DNA from: Mycobacterium sp. ACS1612
Lineage (GTDB): Bacteria > Actinomycetota > Actinomycetes > Mycobacteriales > Mycobacteriaceae
Reading direction: 5' to 3'
NCBI RefSeq assembly: GCF_001667505.1
Contig: NZ_LZHZ01000019.1
Span: 105,870-169,869, forward strand
Length of the DNA: 64,000 bases
The notes under the pieces were generated by a model, which was not told where the DNA came from, ran no database searches, and saw only the letters and a list, made by a program, of their open reading frames with translations. Shown piece by piece: positions 1 to 10,719 of the stretch. The position numbers and the translations under genes are program-made. Position 1 is the first letter of the stretch, and each line of letters opens with the position of its first letter.

Positions 1-192
1 TCGCGCTCCTCTGAACTCCTCGAGGTCCACCGTCCCGACGGCGGCGGCCAGGTCGCCCGCCACGACCGCACGCACCTGTTCGCCGGCCACCCCGCACAGG
101 CTCGCCGCCCGCTCCGCAGCGTGGTCAGCGCGCCCGATCGCGTACACCCACACTCCCCGGTCGACCTCGGCAACGTTTGATTGCTCTGACAT
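1..192 (-). CDS. GvpF/GvpL family gas vesicle protein (N-terminal fragment)
   Basis: Reading leftwards from an ATG at 192, 64 codons are visible before the window edge cuts the gene, so only the N-terminus can be judged. It contains a VWVYAIGRADH segment, then GVAGEQVRAVV and DLAAAVGTVDLEEF. This is the N-terminal pattern of GvpF/GvpL, accessory proteins that start gas-vesicle shell assembly with GvpA. A purine-rich GGAGGAGT sits directly before the ATG. No other gvp gene is in view; any others would lie to the left. GvpF and GvpL cannot be told apart from this fragment. Confidence 0.72.
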   Translation of the reverse strand, partial: MSEQSNVAEVDRGVWVYAIGRADHAAERAASLCGVAGEQVRAVVAGDLAAAVGTVDLEEFRGAR

Positions 193-501
193 ACTCCTCC
201 GCTCGCCCTCCATCACTACCCAGATGCAAGGCGCGCCAACCATGAAAGGCCGAGCTAGAACCACTTTTTTCGGATGCGTCAACAATGCAAACGCAACTAA
301 GTAACTGCTAACTGACGGAACCGTCTATTTACATGGCAAATATCAGCAAAGCGGTTCGCTGCGCTACTTCGCACCGGCGGGGTGGTTTTCTCGGCGACCA
401 CCACCTCAACGGCATCGAGCGTCAGCACTTGCCCGGCATTCGGCAGCAGGGTATGTACGCGGGAAATCGTGATCGTGTCGACGCAGGAGCAGCGGTAGTT
501 G
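193..501. other. Gene-free spacer upstream of the gvp gene
   Basis: About 310 bases between the gvpF/L start and the amidase stop. No convincing gene is seen on either strand. The part from about 250 to 340 is clearly richer in A and T than its surroundings and includes a T run near 265-270, so it probably holds the leftward promoter of the gas-vesicle gene. No specific sigma-factor site can be assigned with confidence. Confidence 0.4.
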
Positions 502-2208
502 TCACTGCTGACAATTCAGCGGCGGTGTTCGAGGCGGTGACGTCCGCCGCGTTCCGGTCGCCTCGAACGCCGCGGCCAACCGCAGCAGCGCGACGTCGTC
601 GTAGCCGCGACCGGCCAGCGTGAGCCCCACCGGCATGCCGACATCGGCCATGGTGCCCATCGGCACGGTCACCGTCGGGATGCCGAGGTGTCGTATCGCC
701 AGGTTTCCGTTGGCCACCCACACGCCGTTGCGCCACCCCAGATCGGCCGACGATTCGTCGACATCCATATTCGCCGGCCCGACGTCGGCGACCGCGGGGA
801 AGATCACCGCGTCGAGGCCCAGACCGTCCATCCACTCCTCGAGATCGAGGCGCCGGGTCTGCTCGAGTCCGCGCACACCGTCCTCTAGGTCCGGGATGTC
901 GAGGAAGGACTCGACCGGGTGGTTCTTGACATGCGCCGGATAGCTCGCGATGTCGTCGTCGAACCCGGTGTAGCGGTCGGGCAGCGCGCCCTGCGGGTGC
1001 GGGAAGATCCGCTCGCCGTCCACGTCGGCCAACCGGTGCAACCGCGGGTCGCCGTTGTCGTCGAGGAAGTCGTCCCACGCCCATGCGCTCAGGTCGAGCA
1101 ATTCCCTGGCCAGATAGCCAGGACTGACCAGCCCGCGGGTGAAAATCGTTGGTGCGCCCGGCCTGTCGCCTTCGTAGTTGCTGACCACCGGGAAGTCGAC
1201 CTCCACGACGTCGGCGCCTGCCGCCTGCAGATCGCGTCGCGCCGCTTCGAACAACGCCAGCACCGACGGTCGCGTGTCGATGCGCTGTCCCGTCGGCCCG
1301 CCGATGCCGGGCCGTTCGGCGGTCCCGGCGTCCGGGTCGGCATTGATGTACATGCGCGGCACACCGAATCGCCGCCCCTCGAGGCCGGCTGGGGTCAACT
1401 GCCGATACGACGCAGGCCGCACCTGGCTGGGCCGGGGCAACGCCACCCATGGCTGGCTGCGCCAGAAATCACCGCGGGTCACCGGATCGTCGGCCACGAT
1501 CACGTCGAGCACCTCGAACATGTCGGCCATCGTCCTGGTATGTGGCACAACGACGTCCATCGTCGGCACCAGCGGCCAGCCACCGCGGACCGAGATGACG
1601 CCACGCGACGGCGTGTACGCGCACAACGCGTTGTTGGACGCCGGAGCGCGACCGGACGACCACGTCTCCTCGCCGATGCCGAACGCGCACAACGACGCCG
1701 CCGTAGCGGTGCCCGACCCGTTGGAGGAACCCGACGCGAAGGCAGCGGTCAGATAGTCGGCGTTGTACGGACTTTCGGCTCGTCCGTAGAGTCCGCGCTG
1801 CATGCCGCCGTTCGCCATCGGCGGCATGTTTGTCAGCCCGATCAGCACGGCGCCGGCCTGGCGTAACCGCTCGACGACGAAGCTGTCCTTCTGTGCCACC
1901 AGGTCCGCGAAGGCCGGACTGCCCGCCGCTGCGGTGAGACCCCGGGCCAGATAACTGTCCTTGGCCGTATAGGGAATGCCGTCTAGCGGGCCGCGCGTTT
2001 GGCCGTGGGCCCGGCGTTGGTCGGAGGCCTCGGCATCGGCGTGGGCCTGCGGGTTCAGCACGACAACGGCGTTCAACCGGATCCCGGCATGGTCGTAGGC
2101 CGCAATGCGGTCCAGATAACTTTCCAGCAGATCGACGGCGGTCACGCGGCCCGAGTCGAGTGCGCCGCGCAATTCGGCGATGGACGCTTCGACAACGTCG
2201 AACGCCAC
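502..2208 (-). CDS. Amidase signature family amidase
   Basis: A 568-residue protein of the amidase signature family (cytosolic Ser-Ser-Lys amide hydrolases). Visible elements are the catalytic lysine segment GIPYTAKDSY (about residue 100), the glycine/serine-rich core ASGSSNGSGTA (about 160) and the downstream serine segment WSSGRAPAS, which aligns with the usual GGSIRxPAS. C-terminal TVTVPMGTM and GMPVGLTLAGRGYDD motifs are also typical of the family. The GTG start directly follows the hflX stop codon, so it is probably co-transcribed with hflX. The substrate cannot be deduced. The signature is slightly degenerate compared with GatA, and no GatB or GatC neighbour is present, so a tRNA amidotransferase role is unlikely. 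Confidence 0.85.
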   Translation of the reverse strand: MAFDVVEASIAELRGALDSGRVTAVDLLESYLDRIAAYDHAGIRLNAVVVLNPQAHADAEASDQRRAHGQTRGPLDGIPYTAKDSYLARGLTAAAGSPAFADLVAQKDSFVVERLRQAGAVLIGLTNMPPMANGGMQRGLYGRAESPYNADYLTAAFASGSSNGSGTATAASLCAFGIGEETWSSGRAPASNNALCAYTPSRGVISVRGGWPLVPTMDVVVPHTRTMADMFEVLDVIVADDPVTRGDFWRSQPWVALPRPSQVRPASYRQLTPAGLEGRRFGVPRMYINADPDAGTAERPGIGGPTGQRIDTRPSVLALFEAARRDLQAAGADVVEVDFPVVSNYEGDRPGAPTIFTRGLVSPGYLARELLDLSAWAWDDFLDDNGDPRLHRLADVDGERIFPHPQGALPDRYTGFDDDIASYPAHVKNHPVESFLDIPDLEDGVRGLEQTRRLDLEEWMDGLGLDAVIFPAVADVGPANMDVDESSADLGWRNGVWVANGNLAIRHLGIPTVTVPMGTMADVGMPVGLTLAGRGYDDVALLRLAAAFEATGTRRTSPPRTPPLNCQQ

Positions 2209-3624
2209 CTAGAACGTCGCAAACTCTTGCAGGCTCGCGGCCAACGGAATCGGCACGCGGGCCTTGATTCTGGTGCCGTCGGCGGTGTGCTCGGTGGCGT
2301 CCACACGGCCGTCGGCGTGCACCTTGTTGACCAGGTCGCCGCGGTCGTACGGGATGGTCACGTCGACCACCCTGTCGGTCGGTTCGATCAACCCGGCCAT
2401 CTTCTGCTGCAGGCGCTCCAGGCCGTCGCCGGTGCGCGCCGACACGAACACCGCATCGGGCAGCGCGCTGCGCAGCTGGGCCAGCGTGAGTCCGTCGGCG
2501 GCGTCGATCTTGTTGACCACCAACAGTTCTGGCGCCGGCTTGCCGTTGTGATCGGCTATCACCTCATTGACCACTTGGCGCACCGCGTTGATCTGCGCCA
2601 GCGGATTCACATCGGAACCGTCCACCACGTGCACCAGCAGCGCGGCGTCGACGACTTCCTCCAGCGTGGAGCGGAACGCCTCGACCAACTGCGTCGGCAG
2701 ATGCCGCACGAACCCGACCGTGTCGGTCAGCACAAACGGCCGCCCGTCCGCGAATTCCCCACGCCGCGTAGTGGGTTCGAGTGTGGCGAACAACGCGTTC
2801 TCGACGAGCACACCGGCGCCGGTCAGCGCGTTCAACAGGCTGGACTTGCCAGCGTTGGTGTACCCGACGATCGCGATCGACGGCACGTCGCTGGCGCGGC
2901 GCTTGCTGCGCTGGGTGTCGCGGACCTGCTTCATGTCCTTGATCTCGCGGCGCAGCTTGGACATCCGCTCGCGAATGCGGCGGCGGTCGGTCTCGATCTT
3001 CGTCTCACCGGGACCGCGCGTACCCACGCCGCCGCTTGCGCCGCCCGCCCTACCGCCGGCCTGCCGGGACATCGATTCACCCCACCCGCGCAGCCGGGGC
3101 AGCATGTACTCCATCTGCGCGTAGGCCACCTGCGCCTTGCCTTCGCGGCTGGTGGCGTGTTGGGCGAAGATGTCGAGGATCAGCGCGGTGCGGTCGATGA
3201 CCTTGACCTTGACCGCTTTCTCCAGCGCGGTCAGCTGCGCGGGGCTCAGCTCGCCGTCGCAGATCACGGTGTCGGCGCCGGTGGCCAGCACGACCTCACG
3301 CAACTCCTGCGCCTTGCCGGAGCCGATGTAGGTCGACGCGTCGGGCTTGTCGCGGCGCTGGATCAGCCCCTCGAGCACCTCCGAGCCCGCGGTTTCGGCG
3401 AGGGCGGCCAGTTCGGCGAGGCTGGCTTCGGCGTCCTTGGCGCTGCCTTCGGTCCAGACACCGACGAGCACCACGCGTTCCAGCCGCAGCTGCCGGTACT
3501 CGACCTCGGAGACGTCGGCCAGTTCGGTCGACAAACCGGCCACGCGGCGCAGTGCCGTGCGGTCTTCGAGAGCGAGCTCACCCGCGCTCGGGGCGTCGTT
3601 GAATGAGGAATCGGGATGGGTCAT
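2209..3624 (-). CDS. hflX: GTPase HflX
   Basis: A 471-residue ribosome-associated GTPase of the HflX family, which splits stalled or heat-damaged ribosomes. The N-terminal domain carries IGSGKAQEL and the linker is glycine-rich (GGRAGGASGG), followed by GPGETKIETDRRRIRERM. The G domain begins near residue 250 with the P-loop GYTNAGKSS, then a G3 motif DTVGF and a G4 motif NKID. Length and order are standard for actinobacteria. It lies 45 bases downstream of dapF on the same strand, the arrangement found in M. tuberculosis (Rv2725c-Rv2726c). Mycobacterial HflX has been linked to hypoxia and macrolide-lincosamide tolerance; that is family knowledge. Confidence 0.96.
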   Translation of the reverse strand: MTHPDSSFNDAPSAGELALEDRTALRRVAGLSTELADVSEVEYRQLRLERVVLVGVWTEGSAKDAEASLAELAALAETAGSEVLEGLIQRRDKPDASTYIGSGKAQELREVVLATGADTVICDGELSPAQLTALEKAVKVKVIDRTALILDIFAQHATSREGKAQVAYAQMEYMLPRLRGWGESMSRQAGGRAGGASGGVGTRGPGETKIETDRRRIRERMSKLRREIKDMKQVRDTQRSKRRASDVPSIAIVGYTNAGKSSLLNALTGAGVLVENALFATLEPTTRRGEFADGRPFVLTDTVGFVRHLPTQLVEAFRSTLEEVVDAALLVHVVDGSDVNPLAQINAVRQVVNEVIADHNGKPAPELLVVNKIDAADGLTLAQLRSALPDAVFVSARTGDGLERLQQKMAGLIEPTDRVVDVTIPYDRGDLVNKVHADGRVDATEHTADGTRIKARVPIPLAASLQEFATF

Positions 3625-3669
3625 AAGTGATTACAGATTCGCACGGTCGACTGTGCGCGTGCACCCCAA

Positions 3670-4530
3670 TTAACGCTGCGCAATGCGCCACCATTCCTCG
3701 GCCACCTCGCCGTTCGCCACCAGCACCGACGGGCCACGCAGGAAGCTGCTGGCGTCGGTGACGGTGACGGTGACCTCGCCGCCGGGTATCCGCACCAGCA
3801 GCGTGCCCGTGGTGGCACCCTCGTACGCCAGCGCCGCGACGGCCGCCGCGACCGTCCCGGTGCCGCACGAGCGGGTTTCTCCGACACCTCGCTCGTGTAC
3901 CCGCATCGACACCGCTGACCCGTGTGGGGCGGTCGACACCTCGACGTTGACGCCTTCGGGAAACTGCTCGGTGTCGAACGACACCGGCGCCGCGACGTCC
4001 AGCGCGGCGAGTTCGTCGACGGTCAGGTCCGCATCAACGCACGCCAGATGCGGGTTGCCCACGTCGACCGCCAGGCCCGCGAACGGCCGTCCGCCGACGA
4101 TGGCCTCCCCGGTGCCGAGTTGGTTGGTCTTGCCCATTTCGACTGTGACGTCCGCGGTGGTGTCGTCCCACCGGTGCAGCACCACCGGACGAGGACCCGC
4201 GAGGGAGCCGACGGTGAACTCGTCGCGGCTCTCCAGGCCGCTGGCCCGCAGGTAGTGCGCGAACACCCGAACCCCGTTGCCGCACATCTGCGCAACCGAC
4301 CCGTCGGCGTTGCGGTAGTCCATGTACCAGTCGTCGGCCGCCACCCCTTCCGGCAGTCGGTCGAGTCCGGCGACCCCGGCCCTGGTCACCCGCAGCACCC
4401 CGTCGGCGCCAACGCCCTGACGCCGGTCGCACAGCACGGCCACCCCGGCGGGCGTCAGCGACAGCCTGCCGTCGGCGTCCGGCAGCAGCACGAAGTCGTT
4501 CTGCGTGCCGTGGCCTTTGGCGAATTCCAC
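3670..4530 (-). CDS. dapF: Diaminopimelate epimerase
   Basis: Converts LL- to meso-diaminopimelate for lysine and peptidoglycan synthesis. The GTG at 4530 is chosen because it gives the family N-terminus [17 protein letters not shown]; the frame stays open further upstream but that part overlaps miaA and is not family-like. The two catalytic cysteines are visible in [11 protein letters not shown] and [13 protein letters not shown]. The protein is 286 residues, close to the M. tuberculosis enzyme. It starts 4 bases after the miaA stop, so miaA, dapF and hflX form one leftward operon. Together with dapA and dapB it gives three DAP-pathway genes in this window. Confidence 0.96.
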   Translation of the reverse strand: MEFAKGHGTQNDFVLLPDADGRLSLTPAGVAVLCDRRQGVGADGVLRVTRAGVAGLDRLPEGVAADDWYMDYRNADGSVAQMCGNGVRVFAHYLRASGLESRDEFTVGSLAGPRPVVLHRWDDTTADVTVEMGKTNQLGTGEAIVGGRPFAGLAVDVGNPHLACVDADLTVDELAALDVAAPVSFDTEQFPEGVNVEVSTAPHGSAVSMRVHERGVGETRSCGTGTVAAAVAALAYEGATTGTLLVRIPGGEVTVTVTDASSFLRGPSVLVANGEVAEEWWRIAQR

Positions 4531-4534
4531 GAGT

Positions 4535-5440
4535 TCAGGATACGTGCCGCCAGATCCGCAGCGTGCGCTCGACGTTGTCGGGTGCGCCGCCGTCCAGCCA
4601 GGTGACGCGGTGGTCGCGGCGGAACCAGGAGCGCTGACGCCGGACGTAACGGCGGGTGCCGAAAAACGTCGGCTCGCGGGCCGCCGAGCCGTCGCCACCC
4701 GCGTCGAGATCGGCGATCACCTGGGCGTAGCCGAGCGCACGCGCCGCCGTCACCCCGTCGCGCAGCCCTCGCTGCAGTAGCCCACGCACCTCGTCGACCA
4801 GCCCGTCGGCGAACATCTTGTCGGTGCGCTGGGCCAGTCGTTCATCGAGAATCGTTGTGTCCCAATCCAATCCGATGATCGCAGTGTCCCAGCGCGGAGC
4901 GCCGATCACCGGCGCGGACGCAGCGAACGGCTGCCCCGTCAACTCGACGACCTCGAGGGCCCGCACGATGCGACGTCCGTCGGTCGGCAGGATCGAGGCC
5001 GCAGCGTCGGCGTCGACGCGGGCCAGTTCCCGGTGCAAGGCGCTCACCCCGATCTCGGCCAGCCGGCCCTCCCACTTCGCGCGCACGGCGGCGTCGGTGG
5101 CGGGGAACGACCACGCGTCGAGCAGCGACTGGATGTACATCATCGATCCCCCGACGATCACCGGGACCGCGCCGCGGGCGGCGATGGCCTCGATATCGGC
5201 CGTCGCGGCCTGCTGGTAGCGGGCGACGGTGGCCGTCTCGGTGATCTCCAGGACGTCGAGCTGATGGTGCGGGATGCCGCGGCGCTCCGACGGTGGCAGC
5301 TTCGCCGTGCCGATGTCCATGCCGCGGTAGAGCTGCATGGCGTCGGCATTCACGATTTCCCCGCCGACCTCGTCGGCGACGGCCAGCGCCAGCGCCGACT
5401 TACCGGTTCCGGTCGGGCCGATGACCGCGATCGGCCTCAT
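4535..5440 (-). CDS. miaA: tRNA dimethylallyltransferase
   Basis: Transfers dimethylallyl to A37 of tRNAs that read UNN codons; MiaB, encoded at 9096-10628, then methylthiolates the product. The P-loop [12 protein letters not shown] lies at residues 9-20, followed by [17 protein letters not shown] and PHHQLDVLE, all hallmarks of MiaA. The 301-residue length is normal. The ATG overlaps the stop codon of the upstream gene (ATGA), which implies translational coupling. Confidence 0.96.
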   Translation of the reverse strand: MRPIAVIGPTGTGKSALALAVADEVGGEIVNADAMQLYRGMDIGTAKLPPSERRGIPHHQLDVLEITETATVARYQQAATADIEAIAARGAVPVIVGGSMMYIQSLLDAWSFPATDAAVRAKWEGRLAEIGVSALHRELARVDADAAASILPTDGRRIVRALEVVELTGQPFAASAPVIGAPRWDTAIIGLDWDTTILDERLAQRTDKMFADGLVDEVRGLLQRGLRDGVTAARALGYAQVIADLDAGGDGSAAREPTFFGTRRYVRRQRSWFRRDHRVTWLDGGAPDNVERTLRIWRHVS

Positions 5441-6114
5441 GGTGTCCAGACGCCGACGAAATATCCGACGCCGTAGGGCGCCCCGCGGTACAGCTCGTCG
5501 GCTGACCGGGGGCGCCCCAGTCCGGCCAGCACCTGGTAGGCGACGCGGCCGACGATCGCGTCGGGCAGCCGACTCAGCGCGTCGACATCGCCGGCGGCGA
5601 GCGCGTCGTCGAGCGCGGCCTGCACCGCGACCGACGCGGGGTCGTATCCGCCGGGCGCGGGCGGGGTGAGCGTATGCGCACCGTCGGCGACGACGAGAAC
5701 CCCGACCGGGTCCGGGTTTTCGTCGATCTCGGCGCGCAACGCCCGACCGTGAGCCAGCGCGGTGTCGACGTCGTGTCCCGCGTCGTAGACCCGCATCTGC
5801 GCGCGGGCGTCGGGCGCCGCCTGGTCGCGGACCCAGCCGGTGATCAACGCGGACAACGGCAGAGCGGTCGGGGTCCCGGCGTCCGGCGACAGCGCGACGC
5901 GCCGGTCGACGCCGTATCCCGCGAACGTGCCCGCGCTGTCCGGACCCAGCAGCGTGTCGGCGGCGTCGGCGCCGACCGCGATCCAGGTCGGCGGCAGCGC
6001 CCTCGCGGCGGCCAGCACCGCCCGACGCAGGTCGGCGAGTTCGTCGGCGGTGCCTGCGCCGAGTTCGGGAACCAATACGGGTGCTGACGGGACGATCGCG
6101 ATGGCGCTCAGCAC
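5437..6114 (-). CDS. Conserved actinobacterial protein, extradiol dioxygenase subunit B-like fold
   Basis: A 225-residue protein matching the M. tuberculosis Rv2728c position and general sequence, often described as class III extradiol ring-cleavage dioxygenase subunit B-like. The N-terminus is [17 protein letters not shown] and a central [17 protein letters not shown] is present. The start is placed at a GTG at 6114; an in-frame start at 6153 would add 13 residues that do not look conserved. It shares four bases with miaA. No catalytic role is established for this family and none is claimed here. Confidence 0.75.
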   Translation of the reverse strand: MLSAIAIVPSAPVLVPELGAGTADELADLRRAVLAAARALPPTWIAVGADAADTLLGPDSAGTFAGYGVDRRVALSPDAGTPTALPLSALITGWVRDQAAPDARAQMRVYDAGHDVDTALAHGRALRAEIDENPDPVGVLVVADGAHTLTPPAPGGYDPASVAVQAALDDALAAGDVDALSRLPDAIVGRVAYQVLAGLGRPRSADELYRGAPYGVGYFVGVWTP

Positions 6115-6130
6115 GCCACCAAGGTAGTGC

Positions 6131-7000
6131 TCACACTGGTTGCTTGGTGGCACCGGCCGCCTCGCCGCGGGCCAGCGCGGCCGTCGCCACCACCATCACC
6201 ACCACCGCGACGATCAGCGTCAACCACCCGGCCTCTCCCGGTCGCAGCGTCTCGCCGAGCACCACGATGCCCAGCACGGAGCCGACCAGCGGTTCGGCGA
6301 CGGTCATCGTCGGCAGCGACGCAGTCAGCGCGCCGGCACGGAACGACGACTGCTGCCACGCCGTGCCTGCGATGCCGACCAGCGCCCAGACGTACAACTC
6401 CGGGGTCCGCAGCAGCACCCCCACGCCGTGGTCGAGGCGGTCCACCACCCCCTTGGTCAGCACCGCGAACACCCCCCACAGCGCGCCGGACACGACGGCC
6501 AGCAGCACCGCGCTGGTCGGTCCCGAGCAGATTCGCGCGCCCACCACGCAGAGCACCAGCGCGGGGCCGAGCACTGCGATCACGGCCGTCCACGTCTCGA
6601 GCGACGCCCTGGAGTGGCCTTCGGTCGGATTGCCGACGGTCACGATCACCGCGACCGCGATCGCCAACAGCGCCGCCCACATCCACTCCCAGCGCGTCAC
6701 CCGCCGCTGCGACAGCCTGGCGTTGATCGGCAGCGCGAACAGCAGCGCGGTGACCAGCAGCGCCTGCACCAACAGCACCGATCCGAAACCCAGCGCCGCG
6801 GCTTGCAGCGCGAACCCGACGGCCGCGACGATGCTGCCCATCCACCACTGCCGGTCGCGCAGCAGGCGCAGGAACAGGTCGAGGTGGCTGACCGGTTCGT
6901 CGGTGACCTCGTGCGCCGAACGCTGGTGGACGACGTCGCCGATCGCGATGAAGAGCGCGGCGCCGAGGGCGAGCAGGGCGGCGATATCCGCCTTGTGCAT
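6131..7000 (-). CDS. DMT-superfamily (EamA-like) membrane transporter
   Basis: A 289-residue polytopic membrane protein with about ten hydrophobic segments, for example IAALLALGAALFIAIGDVV at the N-terminus and LTLIVAVVVMVVATAALA at the C-terminus, matching the drug/metabolite transporter fold and the Rv2729c position. The segment MTVAEPLVGSVLGIVVLGE is the typical second-repeat EamA motif. The ATG at 7000 is chosen because it begins the first membrane segment; the frame remains open far upstream but is not protein-like there. It ends 16 bases before the start of the 5437-6114 gene. The substrate is unknown. Confidence 0.85.
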   Translation of the reverse strand: MHKADIAALLALGAALFIAIGDVVHQRSAHEVTDEPVSHLDLFLRLLRDRQWWMGSIVAAVGFALQAAALGFGSVLLVQALLVTALLFALPINARLSQRRVTRWEWMWAALLAIAVAVIVTVGNPTEGHSRASLETWTAVIAVLGPALVLCVVGARICSGPTSAVLLAVVSGALWGVFAVLTKGVVDRLDHGVGVLLRTPELYVWALVGIAGTAWQQSSFRAGALTASLPTMTVAEPLVGSVLGIVVLGETLRPGEAGWLTLIVAVVVMVVATAALARGEAAGATKQPV

Positions 7001-7159
7001 CGGTGGCCTCCCGTCCGTGTTGGCACGAGCGTAGGCAAAAGCATCGCGAAAGCCGTGGGCACGTGCCGCTCCGAACTGTTTGAATAGCGGTCGAGTATCA
7101 GGCGCCGCGTCGCGCGGCAGGTGCGCGGGTACCCGCGCGGAGGGTCGAGGTAACGCCAG

Positions 7160-8488
7160 ATGACGACCAGCGAGCAGGGCGGTCAGTCCGCCGTCCCCAA
7201 ACCCGCACCCCGGCCAGGACCGCCGCGGCCGACGCCCCGCCCGGGGCCGCATCCGACGCCGACGGTCGCCGTGCCCGCGGCGAGCGATCCGCACCGGTTC
7301 GGCCGCGTCGACGCCGACGGCACCGTCTGGCTGATCACCGCCGCCGGTGAACGGGTGATCGGCTCGTGGCAGGCCGGTGACCCCGAGGCGGCGTTCGAGC
7401 ACTTCGGCCGTCGCTTCGACGATCTGCACACCGAGGTGGCGCTGATGGAGCGCCGGTTGGAGTCGGGGACGGGCGACGCGCGCAAGATCAAGGCCGCCGC
7501 GGCGGCGCTCGCCGAGACGCTGCCGGAGGCCCATGTGCTCGGTGACGTCGACGCGTTGGCGGCCCGGTTGAGCGCGATCGTCGAACACGCCGACGAAGCG
7601 GCGCAGGCCGAGCGGGCCAAGCGCGACGAGTTCCGTGCCGCGCAGACGGCCCGCAAGGAGGCGTTGGCCGTCGAGGCGGAGGACATCGCGGCGAATTCGA
7701 CGCAGTGGAAGGCCGCGGGCGACCGGTTGCGCGAGATCCTCGAGGAATGGCGGACCATCAGCGGGCTGGACCGCAAGACCGACGATGCGTTGTGGAAGCG
7801 GTATTCGACGGCGCGCGAGACGTTCAACCGCCGCCGCGGTTCGCATTTCGCCGAACTGGACCGTGAACGCGCGGGCGCGCGGCAGGCCAAAGAGGTGCTA
7901 TGTGAACGCGCCGAGGAACTGTCCGGCTCGACGGACTGGGGCCCGACCAGCGCCGCGTTCCGCGACCTGTTGACCGAGTGGAAGGCCGCGGGCCGCGCAG
8001 CCAAGGACGTCGACGACGCGCTGTGGCAGCGGTTCAAGGCCGCGCAGGACATCTTCTTCTCGGCCCGCAACGCGGCGAGTTCCGAACGTGACGCGGAGTT
8101 GCGCGCGAACGCCGAAGCCAAGGAGGCGCTGCTGGCCGAGGCCGAGAAGGTCGACACCTCGGATCTGGAAGCCGCGCGCGCGGCGCTGCGCGTCATCGGC
8201 GAGAAGTGGGACGCGATCGGCAAGGTACCCCGCGAGCGGGGCGCCGAGTTGGAACGCCGACTGCGTGCCATCGAGAAGAAGGTCCGCGACGCGCCTACCG
8301 GCGGCGTCGATCCGGAGGCACAGGCCAGGGCGGACCAATTCCGTGCCCGCGCAGAGCAATACGAGCGGCAGGCGGAGAAAGCGCAAGCGGCCGGACGGAC
8401 GAAGGACGCCGAGGAGGCGCGGGCCAACGCCGAACAGTGGCGGCAGTGGGCTGACGCGGCGGCCCAGGCGTTGGGCAAGCGGGGCTAA
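7160..8488 (+). CDS. DUF349 domain-containing coiled-coil protein
   Basis: A 442-residue charged, alanine- and arginine-rich protein equivalent to M. tuberculosis Rv2731. A proline-rich N-terminus (residues 10-40) is followed by repeated DUF349 units with the pattern W-K-x-A-G-x3-E/A ([15 protein letters not shown] near residue 183, [16 protein letters not shown] near 274, [11 protein letters not shown] near 350). The C-terminus is predicted coiled coil, rich in Ala, Glu and Arg. No catalytic motif is seen. Its stop overlaps that of the convergent neighbour. Confidence 0.87.
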   Translation: MTTSEQGGQSAVPKPAPRPGPPRPTPRPGPHPTPTVAVPAASDPHRFGRVDADGTVWLITAAGERVIGSWQAGDPEAAFEHFGRRFDDLHTEVALMERRLESGTGDARKIKAAAAALAETLPEAHVLGDVDALAARLSAIVEHADEAAQAERAKRDEFRAAQTARKEALAVEAEDIAANSTQWKAAGDRLREILEEWRTISGLDRKTDDALWKRYSTARETFNRRRGSHFAELDRERAGARQAKEVLCERAEELSGSTDWGPTSAAFRDLLTEWKAAGRAAKDVDDALWQRFKAAQDIFFSARNAASSERDAELRANAEAKEALLAEAEKVDTSDLEAARAALRVIGEKWDAIGKVPRERGAELERRLRAIEKKVRDAPTGGVDPEAQARADQFRARAEQYERQAEKAQAAGRTKDAEEARANAEQWRQWADAAAQALGKRG

Positions 8489-9108
8489 GTCTTCGGCGGC
8501 CCGTCGTCGGTGTCGTTGTCGGTGTCGTCATTGTTGATGGTGTCCATCAAGTTCTTGTTCTGACGTTTGGCGGCGTCCTGACGGCGCTGCTCCTCGGCCG
8601 CGAGTTGCAGCGCGGTGCGCGCCCACACCGCCCGTGCCCAGTTGAACGCCAGTGTGATCACCGCGAGCCACGCGATGATCAGGCCGATGCCGGGGCCGGG
8701 GCCGTCTGCGGGGGCGGTCTGCCGTGACCACACCGCCAGCAGGCCGGTGAACGAGGCCACCGTCGATCCGGCGAGCGCGATCCACGCCAACCCCCAGCGC
8801 CGGGTGAGCAGCGCCAGCATGGAGAAGCCGACGCCGAACACCAGGGCAAGCCAGACGAACACCCTTGACGGCAGTGCGATGCCGTTGGCGATCGCCGCAT
8901 TGTCGCCGACCAGCACGTCCCAGCCTCTCGCGCTGCCGGTGTGCGGGAGGATGAACGTCAGCAGCAGCACGAACACGGCGATGGCGAGCGCCAAAGCTCG
9001 TCCGCCAGGGTCGATTTCACGCGCCACCCGGCGTTCGGCCGCCTCCAGGTCACCCTTGAACTCGTCGAACTTGCCGTTGTTGTCTTTACCGGAGGTCAAC
9101 AGGCACAC
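8485..9108 (-). CDS. Conserved mycobacterial transmembrane protein (Rv2732c-like)
   Basis: About 207 residues with an N-terminal soluble segment ([17 protein letters not shown]), four hydrophobic segments ([70 protein letters not shown]) and a charged tail ending in an Asn/Asp-rich stretch. The order next to miaB matches M. tuberculosis. The start is uncertain: a GTG at 9108 is reported, but a TTG at 9099 overlapping the miaB stop is equally possible. Function unknown. Confidence 0.8.
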   Translation of the reverse strand: MCLLTSGKDNNGKFDEFKGDLEAAERRVAREIDPGGRALALAIAVFVLLLTFILPHTGSARGWDVLVGDNAAIANGIALPSRVFVWLALVFGVGFSMLALLTRRWGLAWIALAGSTVASFTGLLAVWSRQTAPADGPGPGIGLIIAWLAVITLAFNWARAVWARTALQLAAEEQRRQDAAKRQNKNLMDTINNDDTDNDTDDGPPKT

Positions 9109-10628
9109 CCGGAGGAGCTCGGCTGCTGCGCAGGCACGCCGACGCCGGGCAGGCCGAGGCCGACGCCGCCCGTACGGGGTTTGCGTCCCGCCGCGTGCGC
9201 GTCGCCTGCCCTGGTGCGCCGGTGCGAGTGCGGGCCGCCGTCGGCGATCAGGTGGTGCGGCGCGGCACCGGTGACGGTGGCGGTGACGACGTCGCCGGGC
9301 CGGATGTCGAGGCCCGCGGGGTCGAAGTGCACCAACCGGCCGTCGCGGGCCCGCCCCGACATGCGGGCGGTGCTGGCGTCCTTGCGTCCCTCGCCGGTGG
9401 CCACCAGCAGTTCCACGGTGCGCCCGATCTGGGCGGTGTTCTCCTCCAGCGAGATGCGCTCCTGCAGCTCGATGAGCCGCTGATAGCGTTCCTGGACAAT
9501 GGCTTTCGGCAGCTGGTCGGCCAACTCGGCGGCGGGGGTCCCAGGCCGCTTCGAGTACTGGAAGGTGAATGCACTGGAGAACCTGGCCCGCTCGACCACC
9601 TCGAGGGTGGCCGCGAAGTCCTCCTCGGTCTCGCCGGGAAACCCGACGATCAAGTCGGTGGTGATCGCGGCGTGCGGGATGGCCGCCCGGACACGGTCGA
9701 TGATGCCGAGATACTTCTCGGCGCGGTAGGACCGCCGCATGGCGCGCAGGATCCGGTCGGAGCCGGATTGCAGCGGCATGTGCAGCGTCGGACAGACATT
9801 CGGCGTCTGCGCCATCGCCTCGATCACGTCGTCGGTGAACTCGGCGGGGTGCGGCGAGGTGAACCGCACCCGCTCGAGGCCGTCGATCCGGCCGCAGGCG
9901 CGCAGCAACTTGGCGAACGCGCCGCGGTCACGCGGCTGCTCCGGGTCGGCGAACGAGACCCCGTAAGCGTTGACGTTCTGACCGAGCAGCGTCACTTCGA
10001 GCACGCCCTGGTCGACAAGGGTCTGCACTTCGGCCAGCACGTCGCCCGGTCTACGGTCGACCTCTTTGCCGCGCAGCGCGGGCACGATGCAGAACGTGCA
10101 CGTGTTGTTGCAACCGACGGAGATGGAAACCCAAGCGGCGTAGGCGGATTCGCGGGCCGCAGGCAACGCCGACGGGAATTCCTCCAGGGCTTCGACGATT
10201 TCGACCTGGGCCGTGCGATTGTGGCGCGCCCGCTCGAGCAGCGTCGGCAGCGACCCGATGTTGTGGGTGCCGAACACGACGTCGACCCACGGCGCCTTGG
10301 ACAGCACGGTGTCGCGGTCTTTCTGCGCCAGACAGCCGCCGACGGCGATCTGCATATCGGGGTCGGTCTGCTTGCGCGGCGCGAGGTGGCTCAGGTTTCC
10401 GTACAGCTTGTTGTCAGCGTTCTCGCGCACGGCGCAGGTGTTGAACACCACCACATCGGCGTCGGATCCGTCGGCCGCGCGCTCATAGCCCGCCGCTTCC
10501 AGCAACCCGGCCAGCCGTTCGGAGTCGTGCACATTCATCTGGCAGCCGTAGGTGCGGACCTGGTAGGTGCGCGCCGGCGAGCGAACAGCAGAGCCTGCTG
10601 TCGCATGCTGCGCCACCACCGAAGTCAC
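9096..10628 (-). CDS. miaB: tRNA-2-methylthio-N6-dimethylallyladenosine synthase
   Basis: A radical-SAM methylthiotransferase acting after MiaA on A37. The N-terminal UPF0004 domain starts with [19 protein letters not shown]; the radical-SAM cluster motif is [12 protein letters not shown] (CxxxCxxC), and a C-terminal TRAM domain follows around [11 protein letters not shown]. The GTG at 10628 gives a 510-residue protein; an ATG at 10655 would add nine residues. The frame is open much further upstream only because it reads through gluA on the other strand. The extreme C-terminus, about 35 residues after the TRAM domain, is low-complexity Gly/Pro/Ser and probably variable. Confidence 0.95.
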   Translation of the reverse strand: MTSVVAQHATAGSAVRSPARTYQVRTYGCQMNVHDSERLAGLLEAAGYERAADGSDADVVVFNTCAVRENADNKLYGNLSHLAPRKQTDPDMQIAVGGCLAQKDRDTVLSKAPWVDVVFGTHNIGSLPTLLERARHNRTAQVEIVEALEEFPSALPAARESAYAAWVSISVGCNNTCTFCIVPALRGKEVDRRPGDVLAEVQTLVDQGVLEVTLLGQNVNAYGVSFADPEQPRDRGAFAKLLRACGRIDGLERVRFTSPHPAEFTDDVIEAMAQTPNVCPTLHMPLQSGSDRILRAMRRSYRAEKYLGIIDRVRAAIPHAAITTDLIVGFPGETEEDFAATLEVVERARFSSAFTFQYSKRPGTPAAELADQLPKAIVQERYQRLIELQERISLEENTAQIGRTVELLVATGEGRKDASTARMSGRARDGRLVHFDPAGLDIRPGDVVTATVTGAAPHHLIADGGPHSHRRTRAGDAHAAGRKPRTGGVGLGLPGVGVPAQQPSSSGCAC

Positions 10629-10719
10629 GGACCCATGGTACGGATGTGCCGACATGGCGATCGGGGTGGATTGGCGAGTTGCAGGCAAGCTGGGCATTCC
10701 CTGGGTAATGTCTGCACCC

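Noticed and set aside
422..530. Short open frame downstream of the amidase on the minus strand, rich in cysteine near its end
   Set aside because: About 27 residues from a GTG, no ribosome-binding site seen and no recognised family; not enough to call a gene.
422..1450. Long open frame on the minus strand inside the amidase gene
   Set aside because: Arginine-rich translation typical of an out-of-frame GC-rich shadow; the amidase frame has clear family motifs.
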